Below are positions 15,400 through 23,835 of a stretch of DNA of 44,156 bases, in pieces. Source of the stretch: an uncultured Oscillospiraceae bacterium (GTDB taxonomy: Bacteria > Bacillota > Clostridia > Oscillospirales > Oscillospiraceae); NCBI GenBank assembly GCA_910585155.1, contig CAJUEC010000017.1, positions 1 to 44,156 of the forward strand. Direction: 5' to 3'. Made by a program: the position numbers and the translations under genes. Below the pieces are notes generated by a model. That model made no database searches, was not told the DNA's origin, and saw nothing but the letters and a program-made list of their open reading frames with translations. Position 1 is the first letter of the stretch. The number at the start of each line of letters is the position of its first letter.

Positions 15400-16872
15400 C
15401 TATGCCCAGGGGTTCTCGGTGGGATATGGGAGATTTTTGGGCTGGTTATAGGCAATATCCTGCACCCCTAAGAACTTAAACACTTCAAACAGGGCCTTGC
15501 CGTAGTGCCCGAAGGCCACCGCCCCGTGGTGGGGGTAGCGCTTCTGGATCAGCACGTGGCGATAGAACCGCCCCATCTCACGGATGGCGAACACGCCGAT
15601 GCCGCCGAAGCTGCCCGTCGCCACCGGCAGCACCTCACCCTGGGCGATGTAGGAGCGCAGCTTGCCCTCGCTGTCGCACTGGAGGCGGTAGAAGGTGATG
15701 TCGCTGGGCGCGATATCGCCCTCCAGGGTGCCCCGGGTGAAGTCGGGCTCGCCGCCGTCCTCCAGCAGCCGGTTCTGGATCAGCTGATACTTCACCGCCC
15801 GGTCTGCGCACAGCTTGCAGGCGGGGGTGTTGCCGCAGTGGAAACCCATGAAGGTGTCGGTGAGCTGATAATCATATTTGCCTTTGATCTGCTCCTCCCA
15901 CATTTTGGCGGGGACGGAGTTGTTGATGTCCAGCAGGGTCACGGCGTCGCCGCTGACGCAGGCCCCGATGTACTCGGACAGAGCCCCATAGATGTCCACC
16001 TCACAGGCCACGGGGATGCCACGGGCGGCCAGACGGGAGTTCACGTAGCAGGGCTCAAAGCCGAACTGGGATGGGAACGCGGGCCAGCACTTGTCGGCGA
16101 AGGCCACGTACTTCCGGCTGCCCTTGTGGTTCTCCGCCCAGTCCAGCAGGGTCAGCTCAAACTGGGCCATCCGCTCCCCCAGGTCGGGGTAGTAGCGGCC
16201 CTCGCCCATCTCCGCCGCCATCTCGGCGCACACGCCGGGGATGCGGGGGTCGCCGGCGTGCTCCTTGTAGCTCACCAGCAGGTCCAGCTCGGAGTTCTCT
16301 TCCACCTCCACGCCCAGCTCATACAGCCCCTTGATGGGGGCGTTGCAGGCGAAAAAGTCCTGGGGCCGGGGGCCAAAGGTGATGATCTTGAGGTTTTTCA
16401 CCCCGATCACCGCCCGGGCGACGGGCACGAAGTCGGTGATCATCTTGGCGATATCCTGGGCGGTGCCTACGGGGTATTCGGGGATGTAGGCGCTCAAATG
16501 CCGCATCCCCAGGTTGTAGGAGCAGTTCAGCATACCGCAGTAGGCGTCGCCCCGGCCATTGATGAGGTCGCCGTCCCCCTCGGCGGCGGCCACGTACATA
16601 CAGGGGCCGTCGAAGTTCTTGGCAATCAGCGTTTCCGGCGTCTCCGGGCCGAAATTGCCCAGGAACACCATCAGGGCGTTGCAGTCCGCCGCCTTTACGT
16701 CCGCCACGGCTTTGAGCATATCCTGCTCGTTCTCCACTGTCACGGGGCATTCGTAGAGGTCGCCCGCATAGGCGGCTTTGATGGCGGCGCGGCGGCGCTC
16801 GGACAGCGCGATGGGGAAGCAGTCCCGGCTCACGGCGATGAGGCCCAGCTTTACATCAGGGATGTTTTTCAT
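15400..16872 (-). CDS. L-fucose/L-arabinose isomerase family protein
   Basis: This 490-residue aldose-ketose isomerase-like protein belongs to the fucose/arabinose isomerase superfamily, with an Mn-dependent ene-diol mechanism in the cytosol. Metal-ligand candidates are Glu291 (ACEVDIYG), Asp315 (LLDINNS) and His456 (FGHYG). The Glu-to-Asp spacing of 24 equals that of Glu337 and Asp361 in E. coli FucI, while the protein is about 100 residues shorter than FucI. The start follows AAGGAG. It lies 12 bp after a xylulokinase gene in a two-gene operon, so its product is probably a ketopentose such as xylulose or ribulose. D-arabinose, L-fucose, D-xylose and less common sugars are all possible substrates. 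Confidence 0.85.
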   Translation of the reverse strand: MKNIPDVKLGLIAVSRDCFPIALSERRRAAIKAAYAGDLYECPVTVENEQDMLKAVADVKAADCNALMVFLGNFGPETPETLIAKNFDGPCMYVAAAEGDGDLINGRGDAYCGMLNCSYNLGMRHLSAYIPEYPVGTAQDIAKMITDFVPVARAVIGVKNLKIITFGPRPQDFFACNAPIKGLYELGVEVEENSELDLLVSYKEHAGDPRIPGVCAEMAAEMGEGRYYPDLGERMAQFELTLLDWAENHKGSRKYVAFADKCWPAFPSQFGFEPCYVNSRLAARGIPVACEVDIYGALSEYIGACVSGDAVTLLDINNSVPAKMWEEQIKGKYDYQLTDTFMGFHCGNTPACKLCADRAVKYQLIQNRLLEDGGEPDFTRGTLEGDIAPSDITFYRLQCDSEGKLRSYIAQGEVLPVATGSFGGIGVFAIREMGRFYRHVLIQKRYPHHGAVAFGHYGKALFEVFKFLGVQDIAYNQPKNLPYPTENPWA

Positions 16873-16884
16873 GGCGATTACTCC

Positions 16885-18360
16885 TTATTTTAAGATGGGA
16901 AACACGTTTTTCAGCGCCGGGTAGATGGCCCGGAATTTGCGATACCGCTCCTCATACCGGGCGGTGAGTTCCGGGTCTGGCTCCACCGTACCCGCCACCC
17001 GGACCAGCGCGTCACAGGCAGACTGGACGCTCTCGAACACCCCACAGCCCACCATGGTCAGCACCGCCCCGCCGTACCCCGGGCCCTGCTCGGTCTGGGG
17101 CAGGTCTAAGGGGATGCCCAGCACGTTGGCAAAAATTGTCCGCCAGAGGAGGGACTTGGCCCCGCCGCCGCAGATCATGCTCCGGGGGATGGCGATGCCC
17201 AGGCTCTTTGCCACCTCGAAGCTGTCCCGGATGGCGAAGGCCACCCCCTCCAGCACCGCTTGGGTGAGGTCAGCGCGGGAAGTATCCATCCTCATACCCA
17301 CGAACGCACCCCGGGCGTCGGTGTCGTTGATAGGGGATCGCTCCCCCATCAGGTAGGGCAGGAAGAACACCGGATTCCGGCCCAGCCTGTCCGACGTGAT
17401 GGCCTTCTGCTCCGCCGGGTAGTCCTTTATACCCAAAATGTCCCCGCACCACCACTGGTTGCAGGACGCGGCGGACAGCATACAGCCCATCAGGTGCCAG
17501 CCGCCATCGGCGTGGGCGAAGGCGTGGAGGGCGTTGTTGGGATCCACGCCAAATTTGTCCGACGAAATAAATATGGTGCCAGAGGTGCCCAGGGAGATGT
17601 TGCAGCCGCCGGCCCCCACAGTGCCGGTGCCGACAGCAGCAGCGGCGTTGTCCCCCGCCCCGGCGCACACCTTCACGGTAGCGGGCAGGCCCAGCGATTG
17701 GGCCGCGTCAGGCTTCAGCGTCCCCACCACCTCCCAGCTCTCATACAGCCTGGGGAGCCGCTCCTCGGCCACGCCGCAAATTTGGCACATTTCTTTCGAC
17801 CAGCACTTGCGCGCCACGTCCAGCAGAAGCATTCCGCTGGCATCGGAGTAGTCCGTGCAGTGGACGCCGGTGAGTTTGAAGTTGATATAATCCTTGGGGA
17901 GCATGATTTTACGGATTCTCGCAAACAGCTCCGGCTCATTCTCCCGCATCCACAGCAGCTTGGGGGCGGTGAAGCCCGCAAAGGCGATGTTGGCGGTGCA
18001 GGCGCTCAGCTTGTCCCGGCCCACCTCGCTGTTGAGGTAGTCCACCTGGGCCGCTGTCCGCCCATCGTTCCACAGGATGGCGGGGCGGATGACCTCATCA
18101 TTTCCGTCCAGCGCCACCAGTCCGTGCATCTGGCCGCCCGCGCCGATGCCCGCCACCTGGGCGGCGTCAAAGCCGCGCAACAGCTCCGGCACGCCGTCCA
18201 CGACCGCCCGCCACCAGTCCTCGGGGTTTTGCTCACTCCACCCCGGTTGGGGAAAGGACAACGGATACTCCTTTGTCACCTCGTTGAGCACCGCGCCTTC
18301 CCCGTCCACCAGCAGCAGCTTGCAGGCCGACGTGCCCAGGTCGATCCCGATGTACAGCAT
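16885..18360 (-). CDS. xylB: Xylulokinase (FGGY carbohydrate kinase)
   Basis: This 491-residue kinase phosphorylates D-xylulose (or a close ketopentose) with ATP, feeding the pentose phosphate pathway. The N-terminal ATP-site motif IGIDLGTSACK lies at residues 4-14, then QPGWSEQNPEDWW, GIGAGGQMHGLVALD with the catalytic Asp region LWNDGRT, and C-terminal FGGY motifs (MICGGGAKSLLWRTIFANVLG and EQGPGYGGAVL). The start at 18360 follows GGAGGGTTTGTG; the open frame continues 20 codons upstream without a ribosome site. It is transcribed from the promoter at 18435-18463 and precedes the isomerase gene. The XylB assignment is strong against other FGGY kinases, though the real substrate depends on what the isomerase makes. 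Confidence 0.9.
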   Translation of the reverse strand: MLYIGIDLGTSACKLLLVDGEGAVLNEVTKEYPLSFPQPGWSEQNPEDWWRAVVDGVPELLRGFDAAQVAGIGAGGQMHGLVALDGNDEVIRPAILWNDGRTAAQVDYLNSEVGRDKLSACTANIAFAGFTAPKLLWMRENEPELFARIRKIMLPKDYINFKLTGVHCTDYSDASGMLLLDVARKCWSKEMCQICGVAEERLPRLYESWEVVGTLKPDAAQSLGLPATVKVCAGAGDNAAAAVGTGTVGAGGCNISLGTSGTIFISSDKFGVDPNNALHAFAHADGGWHLMGCMLSAASCNQWWCGDILGIKDYPAEQKAITSDRLGRNPVFFLPYLMGERSPINDTDARGAFVGMRMDTSRADLTQAVLEGVAFAIRDSFEVAKSLGIAIPRSMICGGGAKSLLWRTIFANVLGIPLDLPQTEQGPGYGGAVLTMVGCGVFESVQSACDALVRVAGTVEPDPELTARYEERYRKFRAIYPALKNVFPILK

Positions 18361-18434
18361 CACAAACCCTCCTTCATGAAACGATACCGCCCCGGGGCCG
18401 TCTCCCCCGGGGAAGTTCACCAGTCCATATGGCT

Positions 18435-18463
18435 ATGATATACCAAAAGCCGGGTGCCGTCAA
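18435..18463 (-). promoter_or_regulatory. Promoter of xylulokinase-isomerase operon
   Basis: Minus strand: -35 TTGACG (18458-18463), 17-bp spacer, -10 TATCAT (18435-18440). The leader of about 70 nt contains two CCCCGGGG palindromes at about 18390-18415. No LacI-type operator core was found here. Confidence 0.7.
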
Positions 18464-18533
18464 TGCGGGAAGCCGCACCAATCGCCCCGGCACGCGTCTT
18501 TTCGGCCAAAACCACCGATCCTCACACAATAGA

Positions 18534-18568
18534 AGCGCCGGCGCAGCAGATGCTGCGCCGGCGCTTTT
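18534..18568. terminator. GC-rich perfect hairpin
   Basis: A 15-bp perfect stem (18534-18548 with 18551-18565) has a 2-nt loop. The T tract is on the plus strand only, where no upstream gene is visible. On the minus strand it follows the GH101 gene and the repeat element and may act as a backstop terminator. Confidence 0.6.
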
Positions 18569-18588
18569 GATTCAAATCGCGGGGTCTT

Positions 18589-18750
18589 AGAACCTGTATT
18601 CACAACCTCAAACGCCGTCTGGGCGGGTCTTTTCCCGACATGCTGCGTTGAATTTTCTTGCAATACACAAAGTATTCCGGCGAAAATTCGCCTTGCCTGA
18701 CGGGAAAATCCCTCGGCCAGCCGGCATCCTCGGCTGTGAATACAGGTTCT
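18589..18750. repeat. 162-bp palindromic repeat (MITE-like element)
   Basis: Perfect 16-bp terminal inverted repeats AGAACCTGTATTCACA (18589-18604) and the complement at 18735-18750 enclose a segment that also pairs with itself, for example TTTTCCCG with CGGGAAAA and GAATTTTC with GAAAATTC, giving one long imperfect hairpin. No coding content is evident. Its right edge coincides with the TAA stop of the GH101 gene, so insertion may have set the present end of that protein. It has the form of a non-autonomous mobile palindrome; a shortened relative lies at 11632-11686. Confidence 0.7.
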
Positions 18751-21700
18751 TACTTCATCAGGCCGATCAGCCGCTGGAGCATGACGGCGGCCTCGGCACG
18801 GGTGGCGGTGGCGGCGGGGGCCAGGGTCTTTTCCCCCTTGCCCGTGATGATGCCGTTGACCACGCACCAGACCATGGCCTCCTCGGCCCAGCTGTGCACC
18901 TCATCGGCGTCGTCAAAGTCATTCAGCTCACTGCCAAAGCCCACGGTCCCGATCTTCGCCAGCTTGGCGTAGCGGAAGATCATCACAGCCAGCTGCTCCC
19001 GGGTGATGGCGTCGTCCGGCTTGAAGGTGTGCTCGTCGTAGCCCTGGACCACGCCTGTCCGGCTGGCCCACGCCACGCTGTCCGCATACCAGGCGCCCTG
19101 GGCCACATCGTCAAAGGCGGCCTCATAGCCCTCCTGCCCGTTGGACAGGCGGAACAGGGCGGTGACCAGCATGGCACGGTTCAGGCTGCCCTCCATGTCG
19201 AAGCGGCCTCCGCCCACGCCGCCGAGAATCTTCAGGCCGGCGGCCTCCTGGATGGCCTTCTCCGCCCAGTGGCCGGCGGGCACATCCGCAAACGCCTCCT
19301 CCGGAGCGGGGATGGCGGCGGGCAGCTTCACGTCAACCAGGGTCTCGTCCTTGGAATCCACAACCTTCAGCGCCACGCTACCGTCCTTGCCCTGCGTGCG
19401 GGTGGCAGTCACGTCCACCACAGGCAGGGGCTTGAGGACGGCCAGGGCGGCGGCCAGCTTGTCGGCGGCGGCCTTCATGGCGGCGGCGTCGGTGGCCTTG
19501 GGGTCGTTCAGCAGGACCTTGGCCTCGTCCAAGGCGGTCTCAAAGGCGGTGATGGCCTCCCCAACAGTGCCCGTATAGCCGTCGGCCTTGGCGCAGCTGT
19601 CCGCGTCCACCCGGCCGGCAACGCACACCTGATTGTACAGCTCGCTCTTGTCGGTGTCGTTGAGGGTGATCTTCAGATTGTCCAGCACAAAGTCCTGATA
19701 GCCGCCGAAGTTGGCCGCGTTGCCGCTGGTGCCCTGGGTGTCGGCGGACTCGTCGGAGACGATGGCAATCCAGGTCTGGCCGGACTCGCCGCCCACCACG
19801 GTGAAGCGGGCGTGGCCCACGGGAGCCTTGGCCGTCTTGCTGGAGGCGGCGAAGTTGTGGTCCTTGTTCAGGGTCTGGGCCAGCTCCACCGTCGGGCAGC
19901 CCACGCTGGTGGGATAGCCGTAGGCGTCATATCCGCACTCGCCCTCGCCGATGGCCACATAGTAGCTGCCGGTGGTACCCAGCTCGTAGTCGAACTCCAC
20001 AGTGTAGGTCTTGCCCGGCTCAAAGCGGAAGTTCTGGGGAACGGTCTGGATGAGGATCTGGCCCACGCCGCCCACCAGGCCGTTGATCTTGATGGACCAC
20101 TCGCCGTCGATCACGTCGTCCAGCTTCTTCACGTCCCAGCCGCCCTGGGTGTAGGGGGCGTGCAGCTCGGACAGGTGGATCCGGTTGTCCTCCACGCCCT
20201 CGTAACCGCTGACCACGAAGGGATACAGGCCCTGGGCCACGTTCTCGAAGTCCTGGAAGAAGCCGATGACATTGCCGTCCTTGTCATAGGTGAAGTTGTC
20301 CGCCGCGGTCTCCAGAGTGCGCATATGGGCGAAATAGGCGTCCCCGCTCCCCTCGTGGCTCAGGGTGATGGTGTAGGTCTTGCCCGCCTCGGGGGTGAAG
20401 AACACGTACATGTTCTGGAAGCGGCTGGTCTGGTCCTCGGCAAAGCCGCCGGTGGTGGCCTTGTAGAAGGTGTGGAGCGGATAGGCGCTCACATAGTTCT
20501 GGGCAATGGAGCGCATGGTGTAGTTGCTGGCCACCACCTTGCCGTTCTGGTCGGTGATGGTGACGGACGCCTTGCCGTCGCTGAGATTGTCCACCGCCAC
20601 ATAGGTCACGTACTTCTGCCCGGGGGCGAGGTCGGTCAGCTTCTGGCTCACGCTGGCCTGGCCGCTCAGCTTCAGGGCGGAGATGCCGCCGGCGTTGGTC
20701 ACCCGCTGGGTCTTGCCCTCGGAGGTCCAGGGGCTGTTGTCCATGTCGATGTTGAAGGAGGAGTCCTCCACGTGCAGACCGGTGCTATAGGTGATCTGGG
20801 GGCCCTTGGCGGCCTCGCCCTTCACCACCACGTAGGCGGTGTTGGCCTTGGTCCCGGAGGGGAAGGACACCTTGCCGCCGCTCACGGTCAGGGTCTTGGC
20901 CTCGCCCCGGCCCTGGTCGGACAGCTCGTAGACGATAACGCTCTTGAGGTTCTCCCAGCCGTTGGGCAGCTCCCAGGTGGAGGCGCCGCCCTGGGCGTTC
21001 CAGTGGTACAGCTTCTCGTTGGCGGCGGAGACGCGCTCGCCGGTCTCGGCGTCCCAGTACCAGGGGATCAGGTACTTCAGGGTGGCCCGATCCGCCGGGA
21101 ACACGGGATCCTCACCGGCGGAGGCGGGGGCGCCGGTGAGGATGACCCTGCCGTTCAGGGTCATCACCCGGGAGCGGTACTCCGTCTCGTCGTCGGCAGA
21201 GTAGACCGCCTTGGCGTCCAGCTGATCGTCCAGACCGCGGGTGACCACCACCTGGTCGCTACCGCTCTGGAGGACAATCTGCATCTCGGGGGTCCACTCG
21301 GCGCTCTCGCTGCGCGCGCCGTTGGCGCCCTTGCTGTAGGGCATGGTCACGGAATTTTCCGCATTGGTCCACTGCATGATGTCATAGTGCTGGAGGAACT
21401 TGGTGTACACCATCTGGTTGAAGGTGTTGTAGATGGACAGGTCGTACTCATCGTCCTTCTGCCAGCCCTCAAAGCCCTGCATGGCCGGGCCGCCCAGCAG
21501 CGGAGCGTTGCACGCGCCGCCGAAGGTGGGGAAGTCGGCGGGGAAAGCGTCCTTGTAGCCGTTGAGCAGGAAGCGCAGCACGGCGCTGTTCAGCCAGCCC
21601 TTGTAGCTGTAGTCGCCGTAGGTGTAGTCGGAGGTCCAGTGCTGGAAGGTGGAGTCATAGGGGTTGGCGAAGGACCACTCCTGGGTAATGCGCCAATCCC

Positions 21701-23438
21701 GTCCTTCGGTGATCTCCTTGGTCAGCCGCCGGGTCATCCAGCCGTCCTCGTTGATGCCGTGCTGGCCGTTGCCCCACACGTCCACATACACAAAGCTCAG
21801 CCGGTCGCCCACCAGGTCGTACAGCTTCTGGAACCGCTCGGCCCGGTCGCCGGTGGCGAAATCGTAGGCGATGTTCATGTTCACGCCCTGGTCGATCCAG
21901 TTCCAGCCGTAGCGCAGGCCACCGGGGGTGCCATCCTCGTTGTTGTAGCGGCCCACCCGGTTGTCGTCAAAGGCCTTGGCCTCGGGGTAGAATTCGGAGG
22001 CGTTCACATGGATGCCGAACTGGGCGCCCAGCTCACCGCCCTCCTCCATCATGGTGATCATATCGGCCACGCCGCCCATGCGCTCGCCCACGTTCCAGTA
22101 GTCGGGGTGGCCGGAGTCGTGGCCCTCGCTGGCGTAGCCCTTGAGCAGGACCAGCTGGCCCAGCCCGTCGGTGTTCAGGGCCACCCGCTTGACGTTGTCC
22201 AGCGCCATCAGGAAGGGGTGCTGGGCCTGGCCGCCGAAGTTCATGCTGATGCGCAGGTTTACCGCCTCCCGCACCAGCTCGCTGTTGACGGGAATGTGCA
22301 TGATGGAGCCGCGGTAGGCAATGGCGCCGTCCTGCCAGTCCATCTTGCCGTCGCCGTTCTCATCCTTATCGGTGATGACCACCTTGGCGAACAGGGGCAG
22401 CTCATTGGGCTCCTGAACCATCTTGTCCTCGGGAATGGCGTGGAGCTCCCACTCGCCCAGGGCGGGGTACGCCCCGGTCTCCTTGTAGACGTCAGCGTTG
22501 TACATGGTGAGGCTGGACACCTTGCGGTCATAGTACCACAGGGTGCTGCTCAGGCTGATGCTCTCCACCTTGCCGTTCTCCCGGGACTGGAAGGCGGCCC
22601 GGACCGGGTTGTTGTCGCAGCCGGCCAGCCGGTTGTTCGGCGTGTACTCCGAGTTGCTGGCCAGACTGGCGCTGACCTGGCTGTTGTACAGGAAGCCGGC
22701 AAAGAAATCCACCGTCTCGTTCTCGCCCATCCTCTCGTGGGCGAAGATGGTCTTGTCGCTGGTGGCCACGGAGGTGTTGCGGGCCACACCGCCGGTGATG
22801 GCCACGGATTTGTCCGTGCCGTCGGTGCTGATGGAGACCAGGCTGTGGTTGGGGATCTCAATGGTCTCCAGGGGGTGCTCCATCCGGTCGTTCTTCAGAT
22901 AGTCCACCTTGTCGATGTAGAAGGCCAGGGTGTTGTGCCCGTCGCCGCCAACCACAATGCGGGCGGTGATCTTCACATTCAGGCCGGTGTCCACGGTCTT
23001 TTCCTCCTTGACCGCATTGCCGTCCTCGTCCTTCACCAGCTTGCCCTCGTCGTCCAGACGGTTGACCAGGGCCCGGCCAGCGGCGTTCCCGGCCTGCGCG
23101 CTCACCGTCATAGTGTAGGTGATGGTCTTGCCGTCGGAGCTTTTGGAGCTGGTGACAACAGGCTTCACGGCCACGCCGTTGAGCTCAATGGTGTCCAGCG
23201 CGTCGGGCTGACCGTCCACCACCGTCTCATTGGACGTGCCGGGATGCAGCTCATACCGAACGACCCGGGGGAATTTTTCGTCCACGTAGACCCGCATGGC
23301 GCCGGTGGACAGCTCCACCAGGCCCTTCTTGTCGAACGCCGCCGCCGAGGCCGCAAAGGCCGTCGTGGGCAGGAGCGTCAACATCATTGCCAGACACAAA
23401 GCCAGTGCCAGCCATCGTTTTGCTGTTTTTTTCATCAT
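18750..23438 (-). CDS. Endo-alpha-N-acetylgalactosaminidase (GH101) with SLH anchor
   Basis: This 1562-residue secreted glycosidase is predicted to release Gal-beta-1,3-GalNAc (core 1) from Ser/Thr of mucin glycoproteins. The order is: signal peptide (1 to about 30, LLPTTAFA), beta-rich N-terminal domain, GH101 barrel, beta and carbohydrate-binding-like domains, a FIVAR-like helical segment (about 1267-1336) and three SLH repeats (from about 1383, 1446 and 1508) for attachment to the cell wall. In the barrel, FVYVDVWGNG carries the likely nucleophile Asp553, and TQEWS the likely acid/base Glu587; the 34-residue spacing is close to that of the characterised pneumococcal enzyme. The start at 23438 has GGAAGGGAAC upstream. 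It is monocistronic. The stop codon is the edge of a palindromic repeat. GH101 is well supported; exact glycan preference is not. Confidence 0.93.
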   Translation of the reverse strand: MMKKTAKRWLALALCLAMMLTLLPTTAFAASAAAFDKKGLVELSTGAMRVYVDEKFPRVVRYELHPGTSNETVVDGQPDALDTIELNGVAVKPVVTSSKSSDGKTITYTMTVSAQAGNAAGRALVNRLDDEGKLVKDEDGNAVKEEKTVDTGLNVKITARIVVGGDGHNTLAFYIDKVDYLKNDRMEHPLETIEIPNHSLVSISTDGTDKSVAITGGVARNTSVATSDKTIFAHERMGENETVDFFAGFLYNSQVSASLASNSEYTPNNRLAGCDNNPVRAAFQSRENGKVESISLSSTLWYYDRKVSSLTMYNADVYKETGAYPALGEWELHAIPEDKMVQEPNELPLFAKVVITDKDENGDGKMDWQDGAIAYRGSIMHIPVNSELVREAVNLRISMNFGGQAQHPFLMALDNVKRVALNTDGLGQLVLLKGYASEGHDSGHPDYWNVGERMGGVADMITMMEEGGELGAQFGIHVNASEFYPEAKAFDDNRVGRYNNEDGTPGGLRYGWNWIDQGVNMNIAYDFATGDRAERFQKLYDLVGDRLSFVYVDVWGNGQHGINEDGWMTRRLTKEITEGRDWRITQEWSFANPYDSTFQHWTSDYTYGDYSYKGWLNSAVLRFLLNGYKDAFPADFPTFGGACNAPLLGGPAMQGFEGWQKDDEYDLSIYNTFNQMVYTKFLQHYDIMQWTNAENSVTMPYSKGANGARSESAEWTPEMQIVLQSGSDQVVVTRGLDDQLDAKAVYSADDETEYRSRVMTLNGRVILTGAPASAGEDPVFPADRATLKYLIPWYWDAETGERVSAANEKLYHWNAQGGASTWELPNGWENLKSVIVYELSDQGRGEAKTLTVSGGKVSFPSGTKANTAYVVVKGEAAKGPQITYSTGLHVEDSSFNIDMDNSPWTSEGKTQRVTNAGGISALKLSGQASVSQKLTDLAPGQKYVTYVAVDNLSDGKASVTITDQNGKVVASNYTMRSIAQNYVSAYPLHTFYKATTGGFAEDQTSRFQNMYVFFTPEAGKTYTITLSHEGSGDAYFAHMRTLETAADNFTYDKDGNVIGFFQDFENVAQGLYPFVVSGYEGVEDNRIHLSELHAPYTQGGWDVKKLDDVIDGEWSIKINGLVGGVGQILIQTVPQNFRFEPGKTYTVEFDYELGTTGSYYVAIGEGECGYDAYGYPTSVGCPTVELAQTLNKDHNFAASSKTAKAPVGHARFTVVGGESGQTWIAIVSDESADTQGTSGNAANFGGYQDFVLDNLKITLNDTDKSELYNQVCVAGRVDADSCAKADGYTGTVGEAITAFETALDEAKVLLNDPKATDAAAMKAAADKLAAALAVLKPLPVVDVTATRTQGKDGSVALKVVDSKDETLVDVKLPAAIPAPEEAFADVPAGHWAEKAIQEAAGLKILGGVGGGRFDMEGSLNRAMLVTALFRLSNGQEGYEAAFDDVAQGAWYADSVAWASRTGVVQGYDEHTFKPDDAITREQLAVMIFRYAKLAKIGTVGFGSELNDFDDADEVHSWAEEAMVWCVVNGIITGKGEKTLAPAATATRAEAAVMLQRLIGLMK

Positions 23439-23835
23439 GTTCCCTTCCCTTTCATTGTGCACAGCCAGTTCCCAGATTTGGAAAAAACAGCCGCCCATCT
23501 GTTCGCCACCGGTGGACAAAGCAGGCCATTCTTCCCTCTATTGCATAAAAATAACATATCGGCATTCGCTTTGCAATCCGGTGGTTCACCAATTTTTCAC
23601 AGCAATTTTTAGGCAGATTGCACAAAACATCCACCTGTGTCTTCGACCATTTAATGGCAGTTACACGACAAAGCCCTTAGCAGGCCCCGGAAATGGGGTG
23701 CGCACAACAAAAAGACACGCCGAAGCGTGTCTTTCCATATGGAAGCGAGGCGAAATATACTGGCGGAAGCCCTGGGGATCAGCTGTATGAGAAAGCGGAC
23801 GGCGCCGGCTTCTCGCATCGGGAATCGCTTTCCCA
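23439..23835. other. Intergenic region upstream of GH101 gene
   Basis: No gene was recognised. The AT-rich part at about 23540-23620 probably holds the GH101 promoter; a weak TTGCAA-17-TATTTT candidate can be drawn on the minus strand. TTTGCAATCCGGTGG near 23570 resembles the LacI-type sites but has an extra base. The terminator at 23706-23734 belongs to the next gene. Confidence 0.4.
23706..23734 (-). terminator. Terminator of the cofactor gene trio
   Basis: A 10-bp stem (23711-23720 with 23725-23734) encloses a TTCG tetraloop (minus strand) and is followed on the minus strand by TTTTTGTTGTG. It ends the transcript about 100 bp after the MobA-fusion stop. Confidence 0.85.

Noticed and set aside
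18534..18565. Possible CRISPR or phage attachment repeat
   Set aside because: It is a single perfect hairpin without regularly spaced repeats; the neighbouring palindrome has terminal inverted repeats but no spacers.
18648..23612. A 1654-codon open frame on the plus strand
   Set aside because: It is antisense to the GH101 gene, has repetitive Gly/Val/His-rich low-complexity sequence caused by GC-rich third positions, no ribosome site and no family features.
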